Part shown: positions 9,579 through 17,511 of the stretch, piece after piece
How positions within the stretch are numbered: the stretch's first letter is position 1
How the letters are laid out: the number at the start of each line of letters is the position of its first letter
Assembly: GCF_001083785.1 (NCBI RefSeq)
Contig: NZ_LAVL01000011.1
Location: forward strand, 52,310 to 116,309
Source: Nonomuraea sp. SBT364
GTDB taxonomy: Bacteria; Actinomycetota; Actinomycetes; Streptosporangiales; Streptosporangiaceae
Length of the DNA: 64,000 nucleotides
Direction of reading: 5' to 3'
Position numbers and translations under genes: made by a program
The notes under the pieces: model-generated
Seen by the model: the letters and a program-made list of their open reading frames with translations, nothing else
Databases searched by the model: none
Told to the model about the DNA's origin: nothing

Positions 9579-11686
9579 GGATCCCGGCACCGCACTGGCC
9601 CAGCGTCGCCGGCCGCGCCCGAGCGGACGCCGGGCCGCTGCTCCTGGCCGCCGTCGTGGTGGCGGTCGTCACGTTGCTCGCCGGCGCGGTGCCGCCAATG
9701 TTGTCCGCGACCGCCGACGCCGCCGTACGGGACGCGGTACGCACGACCGGCGCAGACCTCCAGGTCCACGCCCGCATGGAGGCCGACGACGGGCCGAGCG
9801 GCACCCGCGTCCGCCATCCCCGCCTCGCCGAGGACGTCGACGACTTCCGAGCCAGGGCGACCGACGAACTCGGCCCCGGCCTGCGCGCCGCCCTGCGCCC
9901 GCCCGTCTCCACCGTTACCAGCCCCACCCTCAAGATCACCGACGGCAGCGTGCTGCGGACGTTCCAGCTCGCCTATCTGTCCCGCGACGGCGGGCCGGAC
10001 GTGACCTGGATCGCGGGCGACCCGCCCGGGCCCACCGCTTCCGAGACGGCGCAGATTCCCTACGGCGCGCCGCCGTGGCCGGTCCAGGTGGGCCTGTCGG
10101 AGGCAGACGCCGCCGCTCTCCAGGTACGTCCCGGCGCCCGCATCCCACTCGCCGACGATCAGGGAAACGTCAAGAAGGTCGAGGTCAGCGGCATTTTCCG
10201 GCCTCGTGACAGCGCCGATCCCGCCTGGCGGCTCCTTCCCTCGCTGCTGCGCCCCGTCTCCGGCGCGGGCGGTGCCGGTTTCACCCGGTTCGCCGGGCTG
10301 CTGTCACGCGACTCGCTGCCCGACGCCCGGCTCGCCTTCGGCCAGGACGAGTTGCGGCGTACCGTCTGGTTCACGCCCGACCCGGCCCGGCTCACCTGGC
10401 ACACGCTCCCGTCGATCGCCGGGAGCGTGGTCGCGCTCAAGGCGGCCTCCGGCTCCTCCGGCGCCCGGGACGGCCGGCTGAAGTGGGAGACTCGGCTCGA
10501 CGGGGTGTTGCGGGATGTGAGCTCCCAGGTCGACGCCGCGTCCGCGCAAGCGTCCGTCCTGCTCATCGCCCTGCTTGCCGTCGCGGTCCTGGTCCTGCTG
10601 CTCGCCGCCGACCTGCTGGTACACCGCCGCGCCCCCGCCCTGACCGCCGCCCGGCAGAGAGGGATGTCGCTACCGGTGATCGGTGGCGAGTTGCTGCTCG
10701 AATCCGCCGTGATGACGCTGCTGGCCGCGGCGGCCGGGCTCGGCCTGGTGCGGGCCGTCGCGCCGGGGGTGTCCTGGGAGTGGACGGCTCCCGTGGTGGT
10801 CACCGCTCTCGCCGCCGGACCGGTGTTCGGCACGCTCGCCGCCGCCCGCGCCACCAGGGATCGCCGCGTCCCGGCCAATCGGAGTGCGCGGCGGTGGGCG
10901 CGAAACACCGTACGGCTGCGGCGGGCCGCTCTCGAGACCGGGGCGCTGGTGGCCGCCTCCGGCGCCCTCGTCGCTCTGTACCAGAGGGGAATCGGTGGCG
11001 GGCTGCTGGCCGCGAGCGCGCCGGCCCTCGGCGCGCTCGCGGGCGCGCTCGTGTCGGCGCGAGCACTACCTCTCGGGACACGCTTCGCGCTCAACCGGCT
11101 CCTGCGATCGCGCCGGCCACTGGCGGTGTTCGGGGCCGCGAGGGCGGCGGCGACCTCGGCCCGCGTGCTACCGCCGCTGGTGCTCGTGACCTCCGTGGCC
11201 ATGGCCTCGTACGCGCTCACCCTTGGTGCCGCTGTCGGTCACGTGACTGTGGATGGGCCGCTGTCCTCAGGGCTGCTGCGGCTGGCGTGGGTCTCGGCCG
11301 TGACCCTGCCGATTCTGGGCCTGCTGGGCCTCGCTCTCGGCGCGGCGGCGGGCGCGCCGGAGCGGTGGCAGACTCTGACCCGGCTGCGCACCCTCGGGCT
11401 GCGGCCCCGAGAGGCTCGCTGGGTCGCCGCGGGAGAACTGCTGCCGCCGGTGGTGGTCGCCGCTGTGGCCGGTCCGCTGCTCGGGGTGCTGCTCACCCGC
11501 CTGACGTTCGGCTCGCTCGCCCTGCGCCTGCTCACCGGCGCCGACCCGGCCCCGGCATTGCCGTGGTGGGGGCTCGGGCTGGTGGCGGCCGTGTTCCTGG
11601 TGGCGGTCGCCGTCGTGGTGTCCGTCGAGCCGGCGCTCCGCCGCCGCCGGCGGCTGAGCGAGGTGATCCGCGCGGGCGACATCTGA
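9575..11686 (+). CDS. FtsX-like ABC transporter permease
   Basis: A 703-aa permease with an N-terminal membrane anchor (LLLAAVVVAVVTLLAG, about residues 20-36), an extracytoplasmic domain of roughly 270 residues and two blocks of C-terminal membrane helices, the duplicated FtsX layout. The motif ARQRGMSLPVIGGELLLES in the middle is the cytoplasmic coupling helix typical of the family. The start ATG overlaps the stop of the frameshifted permease, showing the four genes form one operon. Substrate is unknown; MacB-like efflux and lipoprotein release are the family options. Confidence 0.88.
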   Translation: MRIPAPHWPSVAGRARADAGPLLLAAVVVAVVTLLAGAVPPMLSATADAAVRDAVRTTGADLQVHARMEADDGPSGTRVRHPRLAEDVDDFRARATDELGPGLRAALRPPVSTVTSPTLKITDGSVLRTFQLAYLSRDGGPDVTWIAGDPPGPTASETAQIPYGAPPWPVQVGLSEADAAALQVRPGARIPLADDQGNVKKVEVSGIFRPRDSADPAWRLLPSLLRPVSGAGGAGFTRFAGLLSRDSLPDARLAFGQDELRRTVWFTPDPARLTWHTLPSIAGSVVALKAASGSSGARDGRLKWETRLDGVLRDVSSQVDAASAQASVLLIALLAVAVLVLLLAADLLVHRRAPALTAARQRGMSLPVIGGELLLESAVMTLLAAAAGLGLVRAVAPGVSWEWTAPVVVTALAAGPVFGTLAAARATRDRRVPANRSARRWARNTVRLRRAALETGALVAASGALVALYQRGIGGGLLAASAPALGALAGALVSARALPLGTRFALNRLLRSRRPLAVFGAARAAATSARVLPPLVLVTSVAMASYALTLGAAVGHVTVDGPLSSGLLRLAWVSAVTLPILGLLGLALGAAAGAPERWQTLTRLRTLGLRPREARWVAAGELLPPVVVAAVAGPLLGVLLTRLTFGSLALRLLTGADPAPALPWWGLGLVAAVFLVAVAVVVSVEPALRRRRRLSEVIRAGDI

Positions 11687-11768
11687 GCCGGGAGACTTCG
11701 GGGCCGGCGGGGAAGCCGGGGGACGTGCGCCGAGCGGGTGAGACCATCTCGCCGATCCGGGCGCCCAC

Positions 11769-12063
11769 GTCGCTTCGGCCGGCGGATACGGGCATGACGC
11801 CGGTTCATCAGGTCGCGGTGCCGGCGCAGGACCGTATCCGGCCGGACGAGGAGCCGCAGCCGGCGCAGGACCTCGCGCGGCATCGAGGCCAGGAGAGCGG
11901 CGAGAAGGGCCCGGTCTTCAAGGACGGCGACCTGGTGACGCAGGCGGAGAATCTCCACGTCCTTGTCCCGATCGCCCACGGGGAGCAAAAGCAGCGCGGC
12001 GAACGCGTTCGTGCCGGTGAGGTAGGCCAGCCGAAGGCGCCTGGTGCGCATCTGCGAGCGCAA
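11769..12063 (-). pseudogene. IS481/IS3-like transposase N-terminal remnant
   Basis: On the minus strand from 12063 downward is the opening of a common actinomycete integrase/transposase: RLAYLTGTNAFAALLLLPV, then DKDVEILRLRHQVAVL, then PREVLRRLRLLVRPDTVLRRHRDLM and RRPKRRGRP. It lacks the usual block between HQVAVL and the EDRALLAALL part, and after GRP the rest of the protein, including the DDE catalytic domain, is gone. It is therefore a dead fragment of about 98 codons. No terminal repeats are seen around it. Confidence 0.7.
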
Positions 12064-12391
12064 GCCCGAACATCATGAAGCCATGATCTGGTGGGCCACC
12101 GTGCACCGGATGAACCGCCGCCTGACCCGCGAGCCGGCCGGTCGGCCGACCCATGGCCACTGGAGTGACCCGCCACCGCTGCCCGACTTGTCCAGCCTCG
12201 ACCAGCGCGGCAAGGTTCTGCAGCTCCTGCCTGCCCAGCCGTGGCGGGCCTGGCGAGTCCAGTTGTCCCAACGGTCCCACCAGGGCTACATCAACAAGAT
12301 CGGACCTGCCCTCTACGGGCCCATGCCCGCCAGCACTCCGCAATCTCAGGGATCGGACGGGACACGCCCGACGGGGCAGGCCGCGTCCCTC
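12064..12391. other. Gap without a recognisable gene
   Basis: This stretch between the transposase remnant and the MerR gene has open frames on both strands, but none with a ribosome site or protein-family features. It probably holds the lost upstream part of the transposon and intergenic sequence. Confidence 0.5.
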
Positions 12392-12832
12392 CTACGAGTG
12401 CGTATGAGCCGCTTCATGAGCCGCTTCGAGAGAAGATCCCGCCAGGAGAGCCGCGACCCCACCGGCGAACTTGGAGCACTCGAAGATGTCCTCGTGCGGG
12501 CAGACCAGGCCATGGGCGATGGCCGTACGTGCCACCTGGGCCTGCGCGATCCGTTGATCCAGCTCGGCGAGCTTGCGCTGGTACAGCTCCCGCCAGCCGT
12601 CGCCGGCCGGCGAACGAGACGCGAGCATCGCTTTGATCTCCCGCAACGTGAAACCGACATCTCGCAGCGCCACGACCACGCCGACCAGTCCGACTGCCGA
12701 CGGCGGATACCGGCGTTGGCCCGAGACCCGGGCCGGGGCCGGGAGCAGGCCGAGCTCCTCCCAGTAGCGCAGAGCGGAGGTGGCGAGACCGGTACGGCTC
12801 GCCAGCTCACCGATCGTCAGCTGCTCCTCCAT
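12392..12832 (-). CDS. MerR-family transcriptional regulator
   Basis: A 146-aa regulator with an N-terminal MerR winged helix: LTIGELASRTGLATSALRYWEELGLL, then the wing (SGQRRYPPSA), then a coiled dimer helix and a short C-terminal effector region. Cys residues occur in the tail (LVCPHEDIFECSKF), with the spacing Cys-x7-Cys. These could bind a metal, thiol or oxidant, but the usual SoxR CxxCxxCxxxxxC cluster is absent. It is divergent from a methyltransferase gene, with a perfect palindrome between them, so it probably controls both. The start ATG at 12832 is four bases from the operator, suggesting a leaderless or very short leader. Confidence 0.88.
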   Translation of the reverse strand: MEEQLTIGELASRTGLATSALRYWEELGLLPAPARVSGQRRYPPSAVGLVGVVVALRDVGFTLREIKAMLASRSPAGDGWRELYQRKLAELDQRIAQAQVARTAIAHGLVCPHEDIFECSKFAGGVAALLAGSSLEAAHEAAHTHS

Positions 12833-12836
12833 TTGA

Positions 12837-12854
12837 CTTCAAGCATACTTGAAG
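12837..12854. promoter_or_regulatory. MerR operator
   Basis: CTTCAAG-CATA-CTTGAAG is an 18-bp perfect inverted repeat (7-bp arms, 4-bp spacer) lying in the 37-bp gap between the MerR gene and the methyltransferase start. It includes TTGACTT at 12833-12839, which can serve as the -35 box, the geometry MerR regulators use. Confidence 0.65.
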
Positions 12855-12869
12855 CCGTTGACTTCGATC

Positions 12870-13523
12870 ATGCAGTCAACGGCTACATCTCTCAAGCAAC
12901 GCGCGATCAGATATCTGGTGCGCCAGGCGCACCAGCCCCAGGGCCTCGTCGGGTGGGCGGTCGGCAGGATGTTCGCCCATCGGCCCTCCAACCGGCAGCG
13001 CAACGTCTGGGCGGTGTCGTTGCTGGACGTGCAGCCCACCGACCGGGTGCTCGAGATCGGCTTCGGTCCCGGCGTCGCCATCGCCGAGTTCGCCGCCCGC
13101 GCCACCCGGGGCCACGTCTTCGGCGTCGACCACTCCCAAGCCATGGTCCGGCAGGCCGCCCGTCGCAGCGCCGCCGCCGTCCGCGCCGGCCGGGTGCACC
13201 TCACGTGCGCCTCCGTGGAGCAGTTGCCGAGCTTCGGCGACCCCCTCGATGTCATCCTCGCCGTCAACTCCGTGGGGTTCTGGCCCGACCCGGTGGAACG
13301 GCTTCGCGAGCTGCGCCGCCTGCTCCGCCCCGCAGGACGCATCGCGATCGTCAGCCAGCCGCGCTGCCCCGGCGCCACCCGGGACACCACGGCCCAAGCC
13401 GCCCGAGAACTCCAGGGCCTGCTCACCCAGGCCGGCTTCACCCGTCCCCGGGTCGAGACTCTTGAGCTCGACCCGCCCGTCGCCTGCGTGATCGCCGACA
13501 ATCCGACCGGGATGCCGTCATGA
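12870..13523 (+). CDS. Class I SAM-dependent methyltransferase
   Basis: A 217-aa methyltransferase of the UbiE/Methyltransf_11 type. Motif I is VLEIGFGPGVAI, followed by the acidic residue of GVDHSQAM, and the later LAVNSVGFWPDP and LRRLLRPAGRIAIVSQP segments are motifs II and III. The ATG at 12870 is preferred over a TTG at 12849 that lies inside the MerR operator. The gene is divergent from the MerR regulator, suggesting inducible methylation of a small molecule. The stop overlaps the start of the following remnant by 4 bp (ATGA). Confidence 0.85.
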   Translation: MQSTATSLKQRAIRYLVRQAHQPQGLVGWAVGRMFAHRPSNRQRNVWAVSLLDVQPTDRVLEIGFGPGVAIAEFAARATRGHVFGVDHSQAMVRQAARRSAAAVRAGRVHLTCASVEQLPSFGDPLDVILAVNSVGFWPDPVERLRELRRLLRPAGRIAIVSQPRCPGATRDTTAQAARELQGLLTQAGFTRPRVETLELDPPVACVIADNPTGMPS

Positions 13524-13870
13524 CCGCGGACAAAACACCAACCGGCTTGCCCGCCGACATCCGGCTCGACGGGCTCGGACTCGTACTCCGGGAGGGGACC
13601 GCTGCCGACCTACCTGTGATGGCCGAGCTGTTCGAAGGCCGCCGCCTCCAGCTCGCCATCACCGGCCAGAACTTCGGACGATCCAAGAAATTCCGTGACG
13701 TTCAGGCGACGGGCCGCGCCGCCCTTGTGATCGACGGCGTGCTTCCACTCTGGCGGCCCCGAGATCCGCGGCCGCGCCGAGACGGCGCCTGCGCAGCTTC
13801 GTTCCGCCGGGTGCGACGGGACGGACACGTACGCTCGCGGCCCCACCGTCCAGTGCCGTCACTACCGCTG
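13520..13870 (+). pseudogene. Chimeric relic: GNAT start joined to a PPOX/F420-type tail
   Basis: The first 38 codons read like the beginning of a GNAT acetyltransferase (GLGLVLREGTAADLPVMAELF). The frame then switches family to RSKKFRDVQATGRAALVIDGV, typical of PPOX-class F420- or FMN-dependent enzymes (S-K-x-F-R-N/D-V). Near 13750 another shift is needed to reach PEIRGRAETAPAQLRSAG, the expected continuation. So two unrelated genes appear to have been joined by deletion, and the tail is also frameshifted. The start overlaps the methyltransferase stop, implying that the acetyltransferase was once cotranscribed with it. Confidence 0.6.
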
Positions 13871-13988
13871 ATGAGCTGCGTGAACGGGCTTGGCGTACGT
13901 TTTCGTTCCGCCACACTCCGACCCCCGTGTCTGAACCGCTGACCGATGACCGTCTGAATGACGGCCCAGCTCATGAGCTGGAACCCTT

Positions 13989-15602
13989 TCACTTGCGCGT
14001 GTCCCAAAAGCGGCAGTGGTGTTCGGTGGAGCCGTCGCCATTGCTTCGGGCCGAAGAAAGGGAGCGGACGTGGTTCGCGCTCTTGCTGGTCAGGGGCTTC
14101 CATCGGGGCAGGCCGCGGTCGTTGGGATTGCCGGTGGCGGCGAAGCGGGTCCAGTAGGCGATCATCTGGTCGGCCAGTCGGCGTTGGCTTGCTGAGAGGG
14201 GCTGGTCGGTGGCGGCGCCGGGGCCGTCGAAGAGGTAGGGCAGTTCCCCTCCGTGGTAAGCGCCTAGAGGGAAGGCTGCGGGGATGGGAAACCCGGCCGG
14301 TCTGGGGGCGCTGTCGTCGGCGAACTCGTATTGGTAGACGGGGGTCTTGCGGGTGAGCAGGCGGTTGCCCGCCTGGGTGGGGCAGGTCCAGCCGCGGTCG
14401 GTGGCGATGGCGGCCCATGCCAGGGAGGGGGAGCCGTGTGCGCTGACGGGATACCTGGCCGCGACCCGCCGGGCGTCCTTGCCGAAGGCGGTGCGCAGGA
14501 ATTGCTGATAGGTCTGCCGGCTCAGGGGCTGGCCGGGCCCGTCGAAGTACATGGCCACGAAGTATCGGGCCTCGTGCGCAGTGGTGCCGACCATGAGTGG
14601 CACCGGGTGAACGCGTCCGTCGGCCACCGCCCGGCGCGGGTCGAGTGGCAGAGTGTCGCTTCCGTACGAGGGCGCCCAGGTGGCGGGAATCTTCTGCTGC
14701 GCGGCGAGCAGGGCTGATACCGGTGCCCGGCGCAGGCAGGCCATCGTCTGGGCGGCGTCCGTGCATCCGACCTGGTCAGCGGCGGCCGCGGCGATCCGTT
14801 CGCCGGACTGCCGTGATGGCCACACGGTGTCGCCGCCAGCTGGGTCGATGCCCATCTGACTCATCGAGCAGGTGCCGCTTTGGATGATCGCCTTGTCGAA
14901 CAGCCCCGCCGCTGTGGGGGACGCCAGCTGGGCGCAGGTGCTGAACGCGCCAGCGGACTCGCCGAACAGGGTGATGTTGCGCGGGTCGCCGCCGAAGGCC
15001 GCCGCGTTGTGCCGTATCCAGCGCAGCGCGGCCTGCTGGTCGAGCAGGCCGAATGCGCCCGAGCCGTTCAGGGCGGGGTGGCCGAGGAAGCCGAAGATGC
15101 CCAGCCGGTAGTTGATGGTCACGACGACCGCGCCCGCGTCGGCCAGCCGCTGGGTGTCGTAGTCGCCGCCGGCGCCCTGGGTGAAGCCGCCGCCGTGCAG
15201 CCAGACCATCACCGGCAGCCGTTGTCCGGCGGGCACGGTCCGGGGGGCGGTGACGTTCAGGTACAGGCAGTCCTCGGTGGTGCTGGCCGGGTTGGAGTCG
15301 GCGGGATTGGCGTTCTGCGGGCAGCGCGGGGCCGTCCGGGTGCCGTCCTTGACGCCTTTCCACGCGTGGACGGGCTTCGGCGGCTGCCAGCGCAGCGTTC
15401 CGGTCGGCGGCGCGGCATAGGGGATGGCGTTGAACCGTTGCAGGTCCCGGCCGATGTGAGCGCCGGCGACGGCGCCGGACGAGGTGTGTGCGACAGGCTG
15501 GCGCGAGTTCGACGCCGGGCCGGTGGCGCTCGCGCAGGCCGCGACGACGGACAGGCCGGCCACCGCCGTGAACAGCCGCACGCGCGCCACCCTCCGCGCC
15601 AT
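13989..15602 (-). CDS. Secreted type B carboxylesterase
   Basis: A 537-aa carboxylesterase/lipase of the alpha/beta-hydrolase fold. The start ATG at 15602 gives a signal peptide ending in a lipobox-like VVAACAS, so the product is probably an exported lipoprotein. The oxyanion hole is WLHGGGFTQGAG, the nucleophile elbow is FGESAGAFS, and the family marker EDCLYLNV is intact. The histidine is in AYHGGELPYLF. It is 11 bp downstream of a small membrane-protein gene and probably shares its promoter and the TetR-type operators upstream. Natural substrate is unknown. Confidence 0.92.
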   Translation of the reverse strand: MARRVARVRLFTAVAGLSVVAACASATGPASNSRQPVAHTSSGAVAGAHIGRDLQRFNAIPYAAPPTGTLRWQPPKPVHAWKGVKDGTRTAPRCPQNANPADSNPASTTEDCLYLNVTAPRTVPAGQRLPVMVWLHGGGFTQGAGGDYDTQRLADAGAVVVTINYRLGIFGFLGHPALNGSGAFGLLDQQAALRWIRHNAAAFGGDPRNITLFGESAGAFSTCAQLASPTAAGLFDKAIIQSGTCSMSQMGIDPAGGDTVWPSRQSGERIAAAAADQVGCTDAAQTMACLRRAPVSALLAAQQKIPATWAPSYGSDTLPLDPRRAVADGRVHPVPLMVGTTAHEARYFVAMYFDGPGQPLSRQTYQQFLRTAFGKDARRVAARYPVSAHGSPSLAWAAIATDRGWTCPTQAGNRLLTRKTPVYQYEFADDSAPRPAGFPIPAAFPLGAYHGGELPYLFDGPGAATDQPLSASQRRLADQMIAYWTRFAATGNPNDRGLPRWKPLTSKSANHVRSLSSARSNGDGSTEHHCRFWDTRK

Positions 15603-15613
15603 TCCTCGGAGCC

Positions 15614-15847
15614 TCACCGGCGCACCGCCCGATACGCCACGATGAGCAGGAACACGACTCCGACGGTTCCCAGAGCAAGATCGGCCCAGCCGGGGACGCC
15701 GACAGCCCGCAGGATGCCTGTGACTCCGAAGCTGGTGCCCCACTGCGCCTCGGTGATCGCCGAGCCGAACCCCTGAACGGCGAGCAGAACCCCGGCCAGC
15801 CCCAGCGCCTTGTCGGCTGTGCCGTTGCGTGTCTTCGAACGACTCAT
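15614..15847 (-). CDS. Small two-helix membrane protein
   Basis: A 77-aa protein with two hydrophobic segments (residues about 13-28, and 53-72, GVVFLLIVAYRAV) and a basic C-terminus. No family is recognised. It sits between the divergent regulator gene and the esterase, 11 bp from the latter, so it is the first gene of that operon. The ATG at 15847 is followed by a normal hydrophilic start. Confidence 0.7.
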   Translation of the reverse strand: MSRSKTRNGTADKALGLAGVLLAVQGFGSAITEAQWGTSFGVTGILRAVGVPGWADLALGTVGVVFLLIVAYRAVRR

Positions 15848-15865
15848 GCGGTCCTCTCTTGTTCC

Positions 15866-15916
15866 GATGCGTACGCATCAAATAAACCGGAAAAACTGAT
15901 ATGATGCAACCGCATC
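15866..15916. promoter_or_regulatory. Paired GATGC palindromes, probable TetR operators
   Basis: GATGCGTACGCATC at 15866-15879 is a perfect 14-bp palindrome. GATGCAACCGCATC at 15903-15916 repeats both half-sites with a changed centre. The centres are 37 bp apart, in the AT-rich gap between the TetR-type gene and the membrane-protein/esterase operon. A TATGAT hexamer at 15899-15904 could be the -10 of the TetR gene, overlapped by the second site, which fits autorepression. Confidence 0.6.
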
Positions 15917-15939
15917 GAAAACGTGTGGAGGGCAGACTC

Positions 15940-16620
15940 ATGCCCAAGCAGGTCGACTACGAGGCGAGGCGCCGCACATCGCCGAAGCGGTCTGCGACCT
16001 GATCGACCGGCACGGCCCCGAAGGCGCGCCCCTCCGGGACGTGGCGCAGCAGGCCGGCGTGTCCATGGGGGCGGTGCAGCGCTGCTTCGCCACCAAGGAC
16101 GAGATGCTCCGCCTTCGCCCTGCAGCGCATCACCGCTCAGGGCCAGGAGGAGATCGGCGCCTCCGCCGCCAAGGAGTCGGCGGTGACCCTGCTCACCGCC
16201 ACCCTGCGTACGCTCGCCCTGATCGAGCCGCACCAGCGACGCGACGCCAGGATCCTGGCGGCCTTCACCGCCCACGCCACGGCCATCCCGTCCCTGGCGG
16301 AAATCCTGCGCCAAGCCCACGCCAGAACGCGCGACCTGCTGGCCTGGCTGATCCGCTACGGCCAGCGAACCGGCGAGTTCCGCGACGACCTCGACGCCGA
16401 CCTGGAGGCGGAGACTCTCCTGTCACTCGTGGAAGGGCTGACCTCGCTCGCCCTGCTCGGACACCGCCCCACCGTGCCCGCCCGCGGCGCGGGGCAGCTC
16501 GCACGAGCCGAACTCGCGCATGCTCTCGCCTTCTGGGCGGCTCGCTGCCGTGCCATCCCCGGTGCCACCGCGCCATCGGGAATCCTGAAGCCGGATCAGG
16601 CACTCGCCGGCATCCCCGCC
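15940..16620 (+). pseudogene. TetR-family regulator with two compensating frameshifts
   Basis: From ATG 15940 the peptide begins MPKQVDYEARR, then one base appears missing near 15973. In the shifted frame the HTH continues as HIAEAVCDLIDRHG, LRDVAQQAGVSMGAVQRCFATKDEML, the TetR DNA-binding domain. One extra base near 16113 restores the first frame for the ligand domain (ITAQGQEEIG and LLSLVEGLTSLALLGHRP). The shifts cancel, so two base corrections give a normal TetR protein of about 200 aa. As written it is not translatable. The C-terminus runs into an unrelated fragment near 16600. Its promoter gap carries matched palindromes. Confidence 0.7.
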
Positions 16621-17138
16621 TCGCCGACAAGTCCGGAGTCATCGCCCGCCGACTCGCCCGGCTGGCCGACGTACCCGGCTGGCCCGCCGCCCAGGCCGCC
16701 CCGCGCGCTCCGGCCCACGCCGGCGACGTGCCGGGCCTTCTGGACGAGCTGATCCATGCCGCTACGCTGCGCTATCTCAGCCATGCGCACGGCAGCCCCA
16801 TCCTGCTCGTCCATACGGCCACGGCCCCCAACGCCATCAAGCACGTTCTGCCCGCCCTGCCCCGGGAGATGTGGGCGCCAAGCCTAGCCGCGGTATGGTC
16901 CGCCGCCGCCGCGATCGTGTCCGCCTACGAGCCCGACGACGCTGTCCCACAGGCGGAGCTGCCCGCAGTTCCGCGTGCGGACGATCCGATCGCCGAACTG
17001 CTCGAACGCGCCGTTGCCAACGGCGACGAACACGTCATCAAGTTCACCGATACCGCTGTGGACGTGTACCAGGCCAGCGGCAACCCGGACGCGTTGAGGG
17101 CCGCCATCCGAGCGCGGCACCTCATCGCCCCTGAGTGA
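16600..17138 (+). pseudogene. C-terminal fragment of a questin-oxidase-like protein
   Basis: The frame ending at 17138 reads AGDVPGLLDELIHAATLRYL, then PILLVHTATAPNAIKHVLPALP and MWAPSLAAVWSAAAAIVSAY, the pattern of the C-terminal part of the questin oxidase (DUF4243) family, whose members are usually 350-450 aa. Only about 175 residues are present, with no start of its own, and it follows the TetR ligand domain in a different frame. It ends in a helical tail of about 60 residues. It looks like the remains of a deletion that joined two genes. Confidence 0.55.
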
Positions 17139-17220
17139 TGCGGGTGTCGGCGTACTCTCCGACATTAGGTGTGTACCGGGGAAACTACGTGCAGAGCTTG
17201 TCAGTCAATACGGGGAGTGG

Positions 17221-17424
17221 CTAGCCGGTGTGAAGCCGACTCGGGTCGACCGATGCACGCAGCGGTCTCATCGGGACCGCCGCGCGGGGTTCGGGCTCCG
17301 ATGGTCGCTTGGGGCGGGTGCCGCGTAGTCGTTTGAAGGCCGCGCTCAGCGCGAAGGCGTTGGCGTAGCCCACCTTCCTTGCGATCGTGTCCACCGTGTG
17401 GTCGGTCTCGCACAGCAGGTGTTC
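17221..17424 (-). pseudogene. AraC-family regulator C-terminal remnant
   Basis: On the minus strand the frame ending at the TAG at 17221-17223 encodes the second helix-turn-helix of an AraC/XylS regulator: HLLCETDHTVDTIARKVGY, then ANAFALSAAFKRLRGTRP. The sensor domain and first HTH are missing. The fragment stops abruptly near 17424, where another relic begins on the other strand. Confidence 0.65.
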
Positions 17425-17490
17425 TCCGTCGGCCGCGCCACCGTCTACCGCGTCTTGGACCGCGTCCCCGGCCGGCCCGACGAAGCTTGA
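17413..17490 (+). pseudogene. Serine recombinase C-terminal HTH remnant
   Basis: The 25 codons before the TGA at 17488-17490 read QQVFSVGRATVYRVLDRVP, the Hin/resolvase-type C-terminal helix-turn-helix that ends most small serine recombinases. Nothing of the catalytic domain precedes it here. A catalytic N-terminal piece without its tail occurs 2 kb away at 19607-19786. Confidence 0.5.
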
Positions 17491-17511
17491 ACCGCACCCC
17501 TGTTCCAGGAC

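Noticed and set aside
7824..9590. 588-codon minus-strand frame opposite the FtsX permease
   Set aside because: Composition is low-complexity and no family or start site is seen; the permease on the plus strand explains the region.
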